Source: Patellaria atrata CBS 101060 (taxonomy: Eukaryota; Ascomycota; Dothideomycetes; Patellariales; Patellariaceae). From it: a DNA stretch of 64,000 bases. Positions 12,901 through 23,954 of the stretch are shown here, in pieces. The position numbers were made by a program, and so were the translations under genes. The stretch lies in contig MU006089.1 in NCBI GenBank assembly GCA_010093705.1, forward strand, positions 3,195,838-3,259,837. The letters run 5' to 3'. Every line of letters starts with the position of its first letter. Within the stretch, counting starts at the first letter, position 1. Under the pieces are notes generated by a model, which was not told where the DNA came from, made no database searches, and worked only from the letters and a program-made list of their open reading frames with translations.

Positions 12901-14475
12901 CTTCGCTTGGATATTTACCGCGATCTTTTGAGACTCGTTCGAGATTTGACATCGACCGAAAGTTACCCCTTAACTATCTGACCCCTAATTAGAACTTGTC
13001 ATACTAGCGAAACTCAATGTCCCATGGATATACTCGATACGCTTCGTGTATAGCTTCTGCGCTAGAAACCGTCTTCAGCTCACAGTTAATGCGCCACTTT
13101 GATGTTTCTCCATAATTTTTAATTATCTATTACTTCCATCCTGCTCTTCAGGGGTTTCACCTGATTGTCATTTCAACACTATCTCAAGTCTCTCCGCGAC
13201 GTCAGGTCTTTCAACAACTTCAATCTGTTGTAGAGTTCAGGCTTGCTATAAATGTAATTATATTCTCAATTCCTACGTCTCCCTCCATACAATGTCGCGG
13301 TGATGTACCACGCCGGCTGCTCCAAACTCTTCATAATACTAAATCGATCCACGATGCTATGTAATTTCACTCGTCCTCGGATTTCGTCACAAAAATACAA
13401 TATCGAGCTCCTATACACTTTGACATGCCGTTAAATTTCATGTTACTTTAGACTCCATTGATTGTCTATAATGCTCGGTTCCTGAATACTCTCATTATCA
13501 TACGATTCTCCTATAGTGTGCAATATCCTGTAGCTGTCCAGTCTCACACCAGGCCGGAACCTAAGGATTCTTTGAAATCGGCTGAGCCATACGATTCCAT
13601 CACTTTATACAAATTCGAACTTCTATTACTTCAGCATGCCGTATGATCTCGCATTTACTATTCTTTCCGATGCCTTTCTTAGAAGGTTCAAATCATTGAT
13701 CAATATCATGTTTCTGTCCGATTTCACGCTCCTGCAATCGTACTGATTTACCTCGCCACAAAATCGATTCCAAGGTATTCTCAAACCAATGAATCTCTAT
13801 AATTTCACGCTTTTATAAAGTGCTAGGGAATCTGATATTATCATATGTTGTTCCTCGTCCGTACCGTCAACACCCCCAAATGCAATCGATATCCCCCGTT
13901 TAATCGACCTCCCCCTTGACAATCGTCCTATCCATATAATCTTCCCCAACCATATAATTTCACGTATACCTCATTCTTCTCGCATACTCCCTAGACAAAC
14001 AAGGAGCCTCCATGAGATAGGCCAGCTGTTGTAAGCAAAGCGGCTGCAGAACTCACCGGTAGTAACAGTTCAGTATCTGACCGTGCACCTTAAAGAAGTT
14101 TTCATAATGGCAGTTCACTTAGCACCGGAGGGTGGTTCATTTCCAGTTCAGATCCCGAAGCACAATCACTCTTCTCGGTAGTAACAGCTATCACAGAGTA
14201 AGAACGAGTGACCTTGCGTGCTTGCCCCCAATGTCACGCGATATCCACCTTATGGTTTGGCACGTTTTAATCGTTTGTTCATTTGACATCACCTCTCTTT
14301 CGCTCAACCCGCAATTCGGCCCCTCAACCTCACATACAATCTTAACAACCCCTATTTCCAAGAAGCCCGCGTGGTACAGAGGTCGAACTGCCCGATCGCG
14401 GCTTCTCTTGGTTGGGAGAAAATGGGTTTTGTGTGGCGGTTTTGCGCCATGAAGGTTTACAGGTTCTTTGAAGTG
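9969..14475. other. 4.5-kb gene-free block
   Basis: I find no supportable gene. The left part (9969-10650) includes the upstream region of the repeat protein. Around 11852-11881 there are overlapping ATCGAT/TTATCGATAA palindromes. Around 12238-12262 is a short GGATGGAA repeat. From about 12780 to 14000 the + strand is C/T- and A-rich and poor in G, with recurring ATAATTTCAC- and ATACAATAT-like words but no regular period. Short open frames here lack ATG starts or show no family features. It could be relic sequence or host a non-coding RNA; I cannot tell which. Confidence 0.6.
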
Positions 14476-14910
14476 CGGTAGGTCAAGCAGGTATCAGTTC
14501 CATCAAGCCCTTAATCAGAAGTCATGCACATAATCTTATCCCAATTACAATTCCATACCTCATATTTCCTCCATCGCTCCTTATATCCTCAACTCCCTCT
14601 GTTCCAAAAGATGTCGAAGCTGAACCTGGCCCGCATATTCCCAAACCCATCGAACCTACAGCAAAGGAATGAACGGCCACAGATCACAAACCCTCCCTTC
14701 GCTTCAAAAAGACTCCGGCAAGAAATTCAGAGACCACCCTACCCAACGGTCTTTATTGCGAAATACGGCTATCTACACCAACGCACGAGAGTCAAACCAA
14801 GGAGCGACAGCGGTCTCAAAACCACGAACACGGTACTGGTATCGAAGCTCGCAACCGGGCCAGCTCTGTCGACGATGGGGAAGATCTGGTGTTCAGTCAG
14901 TTCTATCTGC
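14476..14910 (+). pseudogene. Possible decayed or unresolved protein-coding segment
   Basis: One frame reads from about 14476 to a stop at about 14908-14910, with a single TGA at about 14668. Its translation has a fungal low-complexity coding style: KPIEPTAKE before the stop, then KPSLRFKKTPARNSE and NRASSVDDGEDLVF after it. The frame contains no ATG in this stretch, and the only nearby donor (GTAGGT at about 14908) would lead to an unconfirmed exon. Two overlapping open frames of 169 and 112 codons in the other frames look less protein-like. I recognise no family. It may be a broken gene, a gene with unplaced introns, or chance. Confidence 0.25.
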
Positions 14911-15033
14911 CGTAGGTCCCTTGATTCTTTTTGCTTGCTACTCTGTTCCAAGGTCCTTCATAAAGCCACTCGGCTTGTTTTTGGGTACTGTCTTCAGAAC
15001 TTTCTAAGGACTCTTACTTCACATGATTTCTGA

Positions 15034-15461
15034 TGGATAACTTCAGGGATTGGTAAATGAGCTTGGGATTCTTCCCCAGGACGGAGGGAGTGGTATAGTA
15101 TGGATACCACGGTTGAGTAGTCATGCGATATATCTATCATGTTAACCTAGGATAACCCTTCCCCCCTACTCCGAAAGCCATTCGATCATCCAAACATTTA
15201 CTCCTGAACAATGCTCATTATATCCCTTTTAATATGTACCTCATATCGGACTCCATCAAACTCCAACCCAGCAATCCCTACGATGCACAAAACAACAAAC
15301 AGTGTTTCGACAATGAGTGAAAGCCCTACTTCCAAAAGCTCTTTCGCTTATATAAGAAGCACAACTCTCCATACTCAAAATACCAGTCCCATCACACTTG
15401 TTCTCTCTCGAAACTCCCAGAGGACCGTTCTCTGAGATCCTTACACTGGAAGATCGCTTGT
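15034..15461. other. Intergenic spacer
   Basis: This is the 3' flank of the protoglobin-like gene. No gene or structured element is recognised. Confidence 0.5.
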
Positions 15462-16576
15462 CTACTTCTCCGCGCCAACAGGAACCGGAATCATGCTCTC
15501 AAACTTCTCCTTCAGCGATGTCATAGAACTGGGAATCGGAGACGCCACCGGTTCCGACGGAGTAGAGGGTCGATCGTGCGGTGTCTTATCGCCATCTCCC
15601 ACACAGCTCTCCTCTTGCGCGGCAAGAGCAGGAGAAGCAGCCGACACTACATCCTCCTCTTCTCCATCAGGCGCGACATGCTTCCTCCTCACCGGCAACT
15701 CCGCCTGCGCAAACCTCGCAAAAGGGCACGCACTCCTCGCCTCCTCCAATTCCATCCGATCCACCTCCCCCTCAATCTCGCCTTCCCCAACAATCTTCCT
15801 CCCCCCGATGAACCCCTCCTTCTCTTTCTCGGGGAGTACGGCATCGTCGCTAAACTCCTCCCCGTCCCTAACATACCACTTCGCGAACAGGTCGTTCTGG
15901 ATCCAAATCACCTTCCCGAGGGCCTTCGTTATCGCAATCTTGCGCCCAATAGCGAGTTTAGGATGCGAGAGGATGGCCTCATTCAGCACGTCCTGGATGA
16001 GCCCGAGCGTGGCGCTGATGTGCACGTATTCGATGTGGAGCGGTGCCGAGCGGCCGAGGCCGGTGTGCATCATGCCCACCTTGTCCGCATACTCCCAGAA
16101 CGCCTTGCTGCCAGGGTCTTTGCAGAGCGCGTTCAGATAGCCCCGCAGGAACACCTTTCGATGTAAGATTTGCGGCGCCTCTTCGTCGAGTTGCTGCTTT
16201 ATCGGTCCTTCATAAGACGTGCTTCTTGTAGAGAAGGCGCGGGCGGTGATGTCGTATTGGAGCAGCTTGCGGTAGATGATGTTGACGAGCGCGGGGATGA
16301 AGGTGCGGAGATATTTGGAACCGGATTCGAGTGCAGCCATGTCGTCTGGAAGGGTGTCAGTCAGGACTGGACGATAGGAGGCTGTTTGAGGGGTAGAGAG
16401 GGATGATGGGAGGTTCTTTCGGGACATAGAGTGATACAGATGGTAGTTAGAGAAAGGGAAGCCTTACCAGGACCGAAATCCAAAAAAGACTGCAGGTATT
16501 CGAGTCTTTTTTCCAGGCTTGTGTACAATTCTTTGCGGTCGATATGATGCATCGGAGCTCGGGATGCGTTGAACAT
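15462..16576 (-). CDS. Protoglobin-domain heme protein with long disordered tail
   Basis: Two exons, 16576-16468 and 16345-15462 (330 aa), joined at a G|AC codon. The ATG at 16576 has a good context (TTCAAAATG); a second in-frame ATG at 16552 is possible. Residues about 10-200 match the fungal protoglobin/globin-sensor type: HHIDRKELYTSLEKR, then a stretch around YRKLLQYDITARAF, then ILHRKVFLRGYL, the segment KVGMMHTGLGR (His about 130 is the best candidate for the proximal heme ligand), HIEYVHISATLGLIQDVL, and WIQNDLFAKWYVRDGEEF. Residues about 200-330 are Glu-, Ser- and Pro-rich with no fold. The family binds heme and may sense or carry O2, NO or CO; the role in fungi is unknown. A cytosolic location is inferred from the lack of a signal peptide. 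Confidence 0.88.
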
Positions 16577-17581
16577 TTTGAACACTTGTCTTTCAAAAAG
16601 CAATCTGAAGTGAAATTTTTGGTTCAAAGTATGTAGACGCTTAGGAGAAAAGTAGAGAAGTTAAATGGGAACACAAGCTTCTTGCCGTGTTTTTCTAGAA
16701 AATACGGAAGGTATGATGGGGAGTAAGAAAGTAATGAGACGAAATCACCTTTTGATTATCTTACAGCGGAACGGCCATTAATACATGGTTCATTGGAGAA
16801 AGGACCAGTAGAATGGTAGTCAATTGTTACTAGTTGAGTAGACTGTTTCCCCGTGGAATGGTAGTATTACTGGCATAATATAGAGTAGAATGAGCCTCAT
16901 CCATTTTTGATGGTCATCCATGTGGGTATGGAGGGTTGGTGGAGTGATCTTCTCATGAGAATGGTCAGTCCCCTTAAAATTTCCCGCCCGTTCACCTCCG
17001 AGATCCGTTCAACGAATTATGAAAGGAGGTCGGAACATTTGCACGAACGATTGTCATATCCTAGAATCTATTTGGATTAAGAATTAGTTCTACTAACTAG
17101 ATGTAAATCAAATACCAAACCATTTAGAGGATCGCCATTAAAGCAAACAAGCAAAGACCGCTAAACAGCTCCTCCTAAGGCGAATGTTCAAAGTCAGTAT
17201 ACATGGAATGAGAAAGAAATCTAATAGCGATTGTTGTAGTTCTCAGCGCTCCGGAATGGCCAGGTAGAAGATGAGAAACCTATAATGCCCATAAAACGCC
17301 TCAACCTGGTATCCCCCAAAAACTTTAAGCCAGCCGCCGATTTTACACCACGCAGGTAAAATGTGAAACCGTAAACGATGGTACAGAATAAGATGCAGAT
17401 CATGCTACTGAGATCGGATGCAGTGCACGAAAGAATCCAGGTTGTCGAACATGACACTCTCGGAAATCACCTAGAAACAGCTCCTGAACCATCTGTTCCA
17501 TATTGCGGCCGAAAGACCCCGTCGTTCCATTATCATCCTCATATGATATTTATCTCCCACCTATCACAAAGTATGCTCAAA
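16577..17581. other. Intergenic spacer, about 1 kb
   Basis: The spacer holds the promoter of the protoglobin gene and the 3' flank of PIS1. A 78-codon minus-strand frame at 17221-17457 has hydrophobic stretches but no homologous features or splice context, so I did not call it. Confidence 0.5.
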
Positions 17582-18657
17582 TTATGAGCTCTTCTTTCTC
17601 TGTGGAAGGCCCAACCTCTTCCTCTCTAGGCGATCTCCCTCTGCTAACCATTTACTGGCCTTTATTAGCTGGACGACGTTGATGAATTGTTTGCCAGCCA
17701 TAACCGGGAAGGAGATCGCGGCCAGGATCCAAGGTACGGTTGAGTCCATCTTGTTCGCCCTGGATAGCTATGTTAGCAAACTCGGGCCTTGTTTGAGTCC
17801 GAAAACCACTTCATGACCCCATCGACTACAAATCTGAAGTATACTTACCTGGCCATTTCCATTGCACCTGCTGACCAAGGGGATGTGAAGAGCAGGCTTG
17901 GTTTCGGAGCCGCTGGGGATCCAGGGTGCAAGCTCGAGGGTGAAGGTTGGAGAAGTGAAGGGGATAGAAGTGGAGAGGAGAAAGAGAGAAGGTATAAGGC
18001 AATGAAGAATAACTCGTTCAAAGCGCAAAAGGTGAAGAGCACTTTCTGGAAACGCAAAATTGTCAGAACTTCAAACTCTCCCAATGACAAGGTCTCTGGA
18101 AGTCTTCGGTGTGACCTACATTATTGCTGTAGTACATCTTCAGGATCCAGCTTCTGCTCTCATCTACTTTCTTATGGCTCATTCCTGCCCCACCCATGCT
18201 CAACGTCGCGTACATGTGCATGTAATGGCTCGCCAAATCCAAACTAATCAAGCCTTGGAAGACAATGCTCCACCTGGGAAATGCTGATGCCAGGAACACC
18301 AGCAGACACGCAGTTGTGCATCTATCCGTAACCATATCCAGTACAGCACCGAACTTTGTAGATTGGTTGAATGCGCGAGCTGCGTAACCATCGAGCGCGT
18401 CGAGTAAGCAGGAAACGCTATACAGCGCGGAGCAGGTTCGGGGATGGAGGGGCATGTAGTATAGAGATGCAATAGCTAGGACGACACGGAAGTAGCCTAG
18501 AATGTATGTTCAGTAGTTGTTCTTCAATCGGTAGCGTGAGAATAATACCAATCAAATTGGGGACGAACAAGAAGATGTTCTCTTCTAGCTCTTGCTGAAG
18601 TTTGGCCGGTCCGTGTGCGACGCCATTGCCGTTGGAAAGGTTCTTCGTTTTCGCCAT
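17582..18657 (-). CDS. PIS1: CDP-diacylglycerol--inositol 3-phosphatidyltransferase (PI synthase)
   Basis: Four exons: 18657-18549, 18496-18120, 18045-17849 and 17759-17582 (286 aa), all GT-AG and phase-consistent. The enzyme makes phosphatidylinositol from CDP-diacylglycerol and myo-inositol in the ER membrane and is normally essential. The CDP-alcohol phosphotransferase signature is complete: Asp69, Asp72, Gly73, Ala76-Arg77, eight residues, Gly86, Asp90, Asp94. The start (ENIFLFVPNLIGYFRVVLA) and the pair YYSNNKVLFTFCALNELFF are family-typical. A Ser/Pro-rich cytoplasmic loop (LLSPSLLQPSPSS) before the last membrane segments is the filamentous-fungal version. The last exon ends in a Lys/Arg-rich tail (RKRLGLPQRKKSS). 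For exon 4 the acceptor CCAG at 17760 is needed; the nearer ATAG would break the frame. Confidence 0.97.
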
Positions 18658-19612
18658 TGTATTTCACTACTGTATCCGTTTATTGTGGAGGAGATGAGAG
18701 AAGTTGGTTTGGGAAGATGCGGAGAGTATAGGAGGTTGCTCCGGGGTGTTTGTGCCTTGCTATCAGATGAACCACTCTTCGACTCACTTCTTCCTCGAGT
18801 AACACCGTCTGCGGAGAATTTTGGGGGGGTTTGTTTGCGCTATTCCGATCGCACGTGGTATAGTCTCAGATTAGGACCTTGACAGCACACGCGCTCAGCT
18901 TCGGAAATGTCGGCGTGATGCAGAGACAAAAAGTTGTAGATAAGGGTACAGTACCGGCTCGCCGTGCGGAACGGATGCGGCGAGGGGAACGGTGGAAGGT
19001 GGGACGCGGTTTGATATTGAGAGGAAAGGAAATCGAAACGATTAAACAATCTGATGAAGAGAAAGGAGGATACCGAAAGGATGGGAATTTCAGGCCGTTG
19101 TATTACACCAGCAAGTGTAATCCTTAGGATTCTCCATATTGACAGCTTCCATTGCTTCCACCGCTAATTATTGGAGCTCGGGCTGACCCCTGAGTTGGCC
19201 GTTGTGGCTTGCCCCTCCCGCACCAGCCACAAATTTGTCTCATTAAGGGGTAAAAGTAGGAATACGTTTAAAAGCGTATTATTATAGTCAAAGTCTTCCT
19301 AACTGATTAAGAGAATATGTTGAGTGATAATCTTGACTTTTATGCATCGTTATACAGGTAAGGGAACTTGCGACTGAAACCAGACTACTACCCCTTTTCC
19401 ATCCAAAGACGATATACCCCATAATGAACAAATCAACGGAGTAGTCGCAACCTCCACCCTGGGTATATACCTTCAAATGACTCCGCAATACAACTACATG
19501 GAACATGAGTTAGAACTACCCTAGCAGGACTGAAAACACCTAGAAATGCATACATCTGAGCAACGCTTGATATTCAATATCCCATCTCCCCTTTATCAAC
19601 GTATATATTTCT
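18658..19612. other. Intergenic spacer upstream of PIS1
   Basis: This is the promoter region of PIS1 and the 3' flank of the Zn2Cys6 gene. No further gene is seen; short open frames on both strands lack family features. Confidence 0.5.
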
Positions 19613-22100
19613 TTATTCCCCTCCCCATTCGTTCTTGTTTCCCATATTCCATAATTGCGCCATATTTGGATCCTGAGCTGGGTTTACATTCGCCCAACCG
19701 AAATCGTCCATGGTGTAGCCAACCGGATGGACATCCGCAAAATTGTCCCACATCATATCATCCCAGAGTCCGGTGAAATGCGATGGCTGGAACGAATCCC
19801 CAATCATACCAGAAGGCATACCCATGGGAGGCCCGGGCATAAGAGGCATTTGAGCCATCGTTCCGGTCGCTAACAGCGCTTCTTCAGTGGGTATGAATCC
19901 CGTATTACCCATTCCTAAATTTTGATCTGACTGTGTATCGGAACCTGTCTTTGCATCACTGGCATCTTGATTAGCTTCTCGCTCTGCAGCATTTTTATGG
20001 GCCTCAGAAAGTTTGATGATAAAGTCTCGCGATTTCTTTGCCGCGACGGACCATTTGATCATTCGGTCCAGGAATTTGATGGCCGTATCAATTTGTCCCT
20101 GCCATTTTTCGACATCATCTGGATTACTCGAATCACAGAATAAACCTACGATAGGTACCATCGTCGCTTGGAACATGAACCAAACTGCATTCCATCCTGA
20201 TATTAAATCTTCCGTACATTCATTCGAGATATCTTCAATAGTCTTCCCTGCTACGATTCGACATTTCCCTACAGCCATCTTTTCTTCCGAGCTAAGGGTA
20301 GAAAAGGGGGTCCTTCGGAGAGCAGCGCTCAGGAGGAATGGTCGATGAAGAACTATCCTAAGATTTTGATATCTCCACTTCATGACCGATCGAGGGATAC
20401 GAAGGAACTCCGGACATGGTTGATTTGTTGAAAGTATAGTAGGGAGGTCTTCATACCATCTCACAAGCGTTGAATCCAGCTCTTGCACCTCATCCAATTT
20501 GGGAAGGGGAGTGGTAGCAAGCCTATCCTGCACTTGTGTACATATCTTACAGAACTCAGTGTTGTGGATTAATGGGAGAATTCGAAGCTGAGACTGGTCC
20601 TGTGGACTGATAGGCTGTTCCGGCGGAGGTAATAGGCTGATACGTTCGAGTTGAGACGTCGTTGGGGATATACAAGAATTCGATCCTCGATTAGGGATAG
20701 GTACTTTTCCGGGACCCTGAACTGTGACGGCTGGACTCCAGCGGCCTAGTGAAGGCCGACCTGTTGTTGTTGATGCCCAAGCATCTAAACAGAATAAGCT
20801 CCACCAAGTCCTTCTCCTCACCTCTGCGTGATCTAATTCTCCTGACTCTTGCGGCATTGAATTCCCATTCCACCCCATCCACACATTTGCTTTCGACGTC
20901 GCAGAGTCATTGTATTCCCGATGTAATCCCAAAGCTGTTGCCATGCGTAGTGTCCCACCCATGAGACCATGTGCTTCGTTCGGCCGGTTGAGATAATGCA
21001 TATAATATCCGCTCATAATCCCCAGTGCTTGAATGACCTCCATATTTCCGCTTCCAAATGATTCCAAGCTGAGATGTTGTCTCGATCGTTGGAAATATAT
21101 TAGATGGTTGTCATCATTAGAGGTACCGGATGCTAGGGAGCCGAGCGCAAAGATAATGTTGAGTAAAGCTAACCATGGAGAATCCGTCCTGTCCCCTGAA
21201 GTGAAAGTATTCCAGACCCTGTCCATATCAACCATTGGAAAGAATTGATGCACCCGTTCGTAGTATGCATTCAGGAGCTCCCGTCCTTCCTCCAGAGATG
21301 GTAATGCAAGGGGATCATCGTCTACCTGGGGGGGTGGAGAGTTGGCGCGACTAGGTTGTGCTGTCTCAAACTGTTCATGGTAAATATACGGCTTTGCCAC
21401 AGGCGCGGCTTTGACGATGACTTTTAACGCTGTAGTAATAGATGATATCCCCACGTAGGACGCCAATCGATCTACTGACATGGAAAGACCATTGACATCA
21501 TCTGAGATGTTTTGGATCTTGTCTTGATACCGTCTGACCTCGTCCCACTCGGGATTTTGGTCCGGAGCCTGTTCTAAAGCTTCGAGACTGGTCTCAGTCC
21601 CTTCCGAGTTCGGAGACGTCGTCTGTACAGGTTGCGCTCCCGTTGTACTGGACGGGGATGTAGCAGCTGGAGCAGAAAGAGCAAGGTTCAATAACTCCTC
21701 ACGAGGCAATGAGACAAGTGTCTCTAAACCCTTTCCGGGAAACAGACGTTGAAGGACAGTATCCCGCTGTTCGATGTTTCCTTGTAGTTTATCTACTAAT
21801 CTGGAATATAATATTAGAATATGCCGTTCTAGGGGCAGCAGATGGGAACACGTACTTGCGGGAAGGAACTACGCGCTGAGCTGGTTTCGAGTAACTGCAG
21901 GCTTCTGGATGTTGATACCACTGGCACTGGCCACAAGGTTGTGTTCCGTCACAACGGATTTTTCGTCTTCTACATTCAACACACGCATTACTTGTGGATA
22001 TCCGTCTCGATCCACTAGCTCTTGCAGGTTTTGCACCACCATCGCTACCAGTTTGATCTGGCGATCTCAAAGCAACAGAACTTTGAAATGTATGGAACAT
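19613..22100 (-). CDS. Zn2Cys6 fungal-specific transcription factor
   Basis: Two exons, 22100-21856 and 21800-19613 (810 aa), joined in the Lys codon after the zinc cluster (SRK|LVDKLQ). The DNA-binding cluster has Cys40, 43, 50, 56, 59 and 68 (C-x2-C-x6-C-x5-C-x2-C-x8-C) in the context ACVECRRRKIRC. A short linker and a coiled-coil-like stretch (LVDKLQGNIEQRDTVLQRLF) support dimerisation. The middle domain of the Fungal_trans type starts near residue 230 (LLNAYYERVHQFFPMVD) and includes RRRTWWSLFCLDAWAS. The C-terminal 150 residues are Met-, Asn- and Asp-rich and may activate transcription. It should act in the nucleus. The target pathway is not evident; the neighbouring beta-mannosidase gene is one candidate by position only. 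Confidence 0.93.
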
Positions 22101-23954
22101 GTCCCTAGAACGTCTCTTTTGGGCGGTGAAAGGGTTACGTAGGGGAGGTTCGTTCCTAATTCGGCGCCAGAGTCATACTAGGGCTGTAAATTGACCTGGA
22201 ACTATCAAAATCCTGCAAGATCCGACAGATAAGTTTCTAAATAACCTGGTTTACACCTTGGAAACCTTTTTAAGAAAATTGGTCGGACGAGAGGAGTTGA
22301 AGCGATCAGAGCAAGTATAGAGCAATCTAGGTTACTGGGACTGGCCATTTTTTAGTATCGGCAGCTGATCTGGTGGGCGCTGGCGACGTTAATTCAGGGC
22401 TTGACGCCTCCCATAGACGTGCTTGGTAGATCCTTAGATCCTCCGCAAAGTGTCAAAGCCTTCTGAATATCGACCTGGGGTTGTGCTAGTTGCGGGAGCG
22501 CTCTGTTCCTCTCCTGCTCAGTACCACTGCGAATTCCCCCTAGCGGGCTCATTTCTGAATGTTTTCCATAAGCTCACCCCGCAATTTTATCAAGATGCTA
22601 GTGCAGTAACGGAGGGAGGTACAGTACCAGGTTTCCCGGAACCTTGTGCCTTACCGGCCATAGGTCTGCAGACGATTTGTCCTAGTTCGCGGGTGTCCCC
22701 CCTATATATGCCTCTATTAAGGCCTCACGAAAGCTCATCGACGCACCAGATTTGACTGTCTGGCCAGAATTTCCAGGGCCCGGATAGAATCCAACGGCCA
22801 TCACCATCGTTGACCATTCGCCGTCTTGGCTGAATGAAAAAAAAAAAATGCATGGTCATGCCATCGTCCCTCGACAACAGTGAACTCTCGTAACATTTCC
22901 CATGCAGTACTCTGCTTCTCATGCCGCTTCGGCCCAACCAAAAGGCCAGCTGGGATAGAATTGCGGACTTTATGTGCCAGGCGACCAATAGGGCCCTCGA
23001 AGACAGAAATTATAGGAAAATGAAAAGGCCACAGAGGCGGTAACAGTACCGTACCCGTGCCGTTTGGCATGAAGATCATCTTTCCAGAACCTAATAGGAA
23101 TTGTTCGAGAAACGGCCTTGAAGACTAGTCTGGCAGCCAGTAACAAAGCACTATAGACGACAGCGTTGCGCTGCATCTCTTCCATTTGAAACCTAACTTA
23201 CTGCTACATGCGCACAGTGATTGGCAGTAATCATGCAATAATGATAATCGCCGTTCTTATAGAACTGCTGGCACGCCACTTGCATGCAGGCGACGCAGAA
23301 TTCAAAAGAGACGAAGTGTATGTAGTAGGACCAGGTTTAATTCTTGTGTTAGATTGTTTAGCAGAAAAGGTGCACATGACGGTTCTTGACCGCAATTCTC
23401 ATTGATGCATTCCGATATTCTGATATATGCCATCCGATGCTTTCGTGTATGAGGTGGAAGATGAGAGGAGTCGCTCCAACGTTTGAGAACGGAGCATGAC
23501 CAGGCCCAGACTGCCCATGATCCAATCCCACTTCTCACTATGCCTCAGCAGAGTAATATTAATATCGACCAAAATGAGGAAAGAGTATGACAGTTAATAT
23601 AAGATTTCAATTTCGAGTGAAATCGGGGTCAATCAGCCTGGGCAAAATGCGTTGCTAGCAAAGTGAAATGGTGGTGGCCATGCCCGTTCCGGGCTATAAC
23701 GCCTTCACATATACCCGCGGGCCCCTCCATATTGCTATCCCTGCATTATCACAATCCTCACGACGTATACATCATCTCAGTGCTAATTCTCGTAGCCTAC
23801 GGCATACTCTGGGGTCCTGCTGGATTCCCTTGCACACCATTGTCAGGCCCTCACCACCTCTCTCACGCCTAGAGAAGTACCTCCCCGGATTGTGTACTTC
23901 GGATAGACCCGCTCATAGATCCACGTGGCTGGCCGTTCATCATTCTTACTCCCC
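22101..23954. other. 1.85-kb intergenic region
   Basis: This is the upstream region of the Zn2Cys6 gene and the 3' flank of the beta-mannosidase gene. It contains a short A run near 22840. Short open frames of 60-100 codons on both strands overlap each other and lack splice logic or recognisable motifs. Confidence 0.5.

Noticed and set aside
17221-17457. 78-codon hydrophobic frame downstream of PIS1
   Set aside because: No start context, splice logic or similarity to a known small membrane protein.
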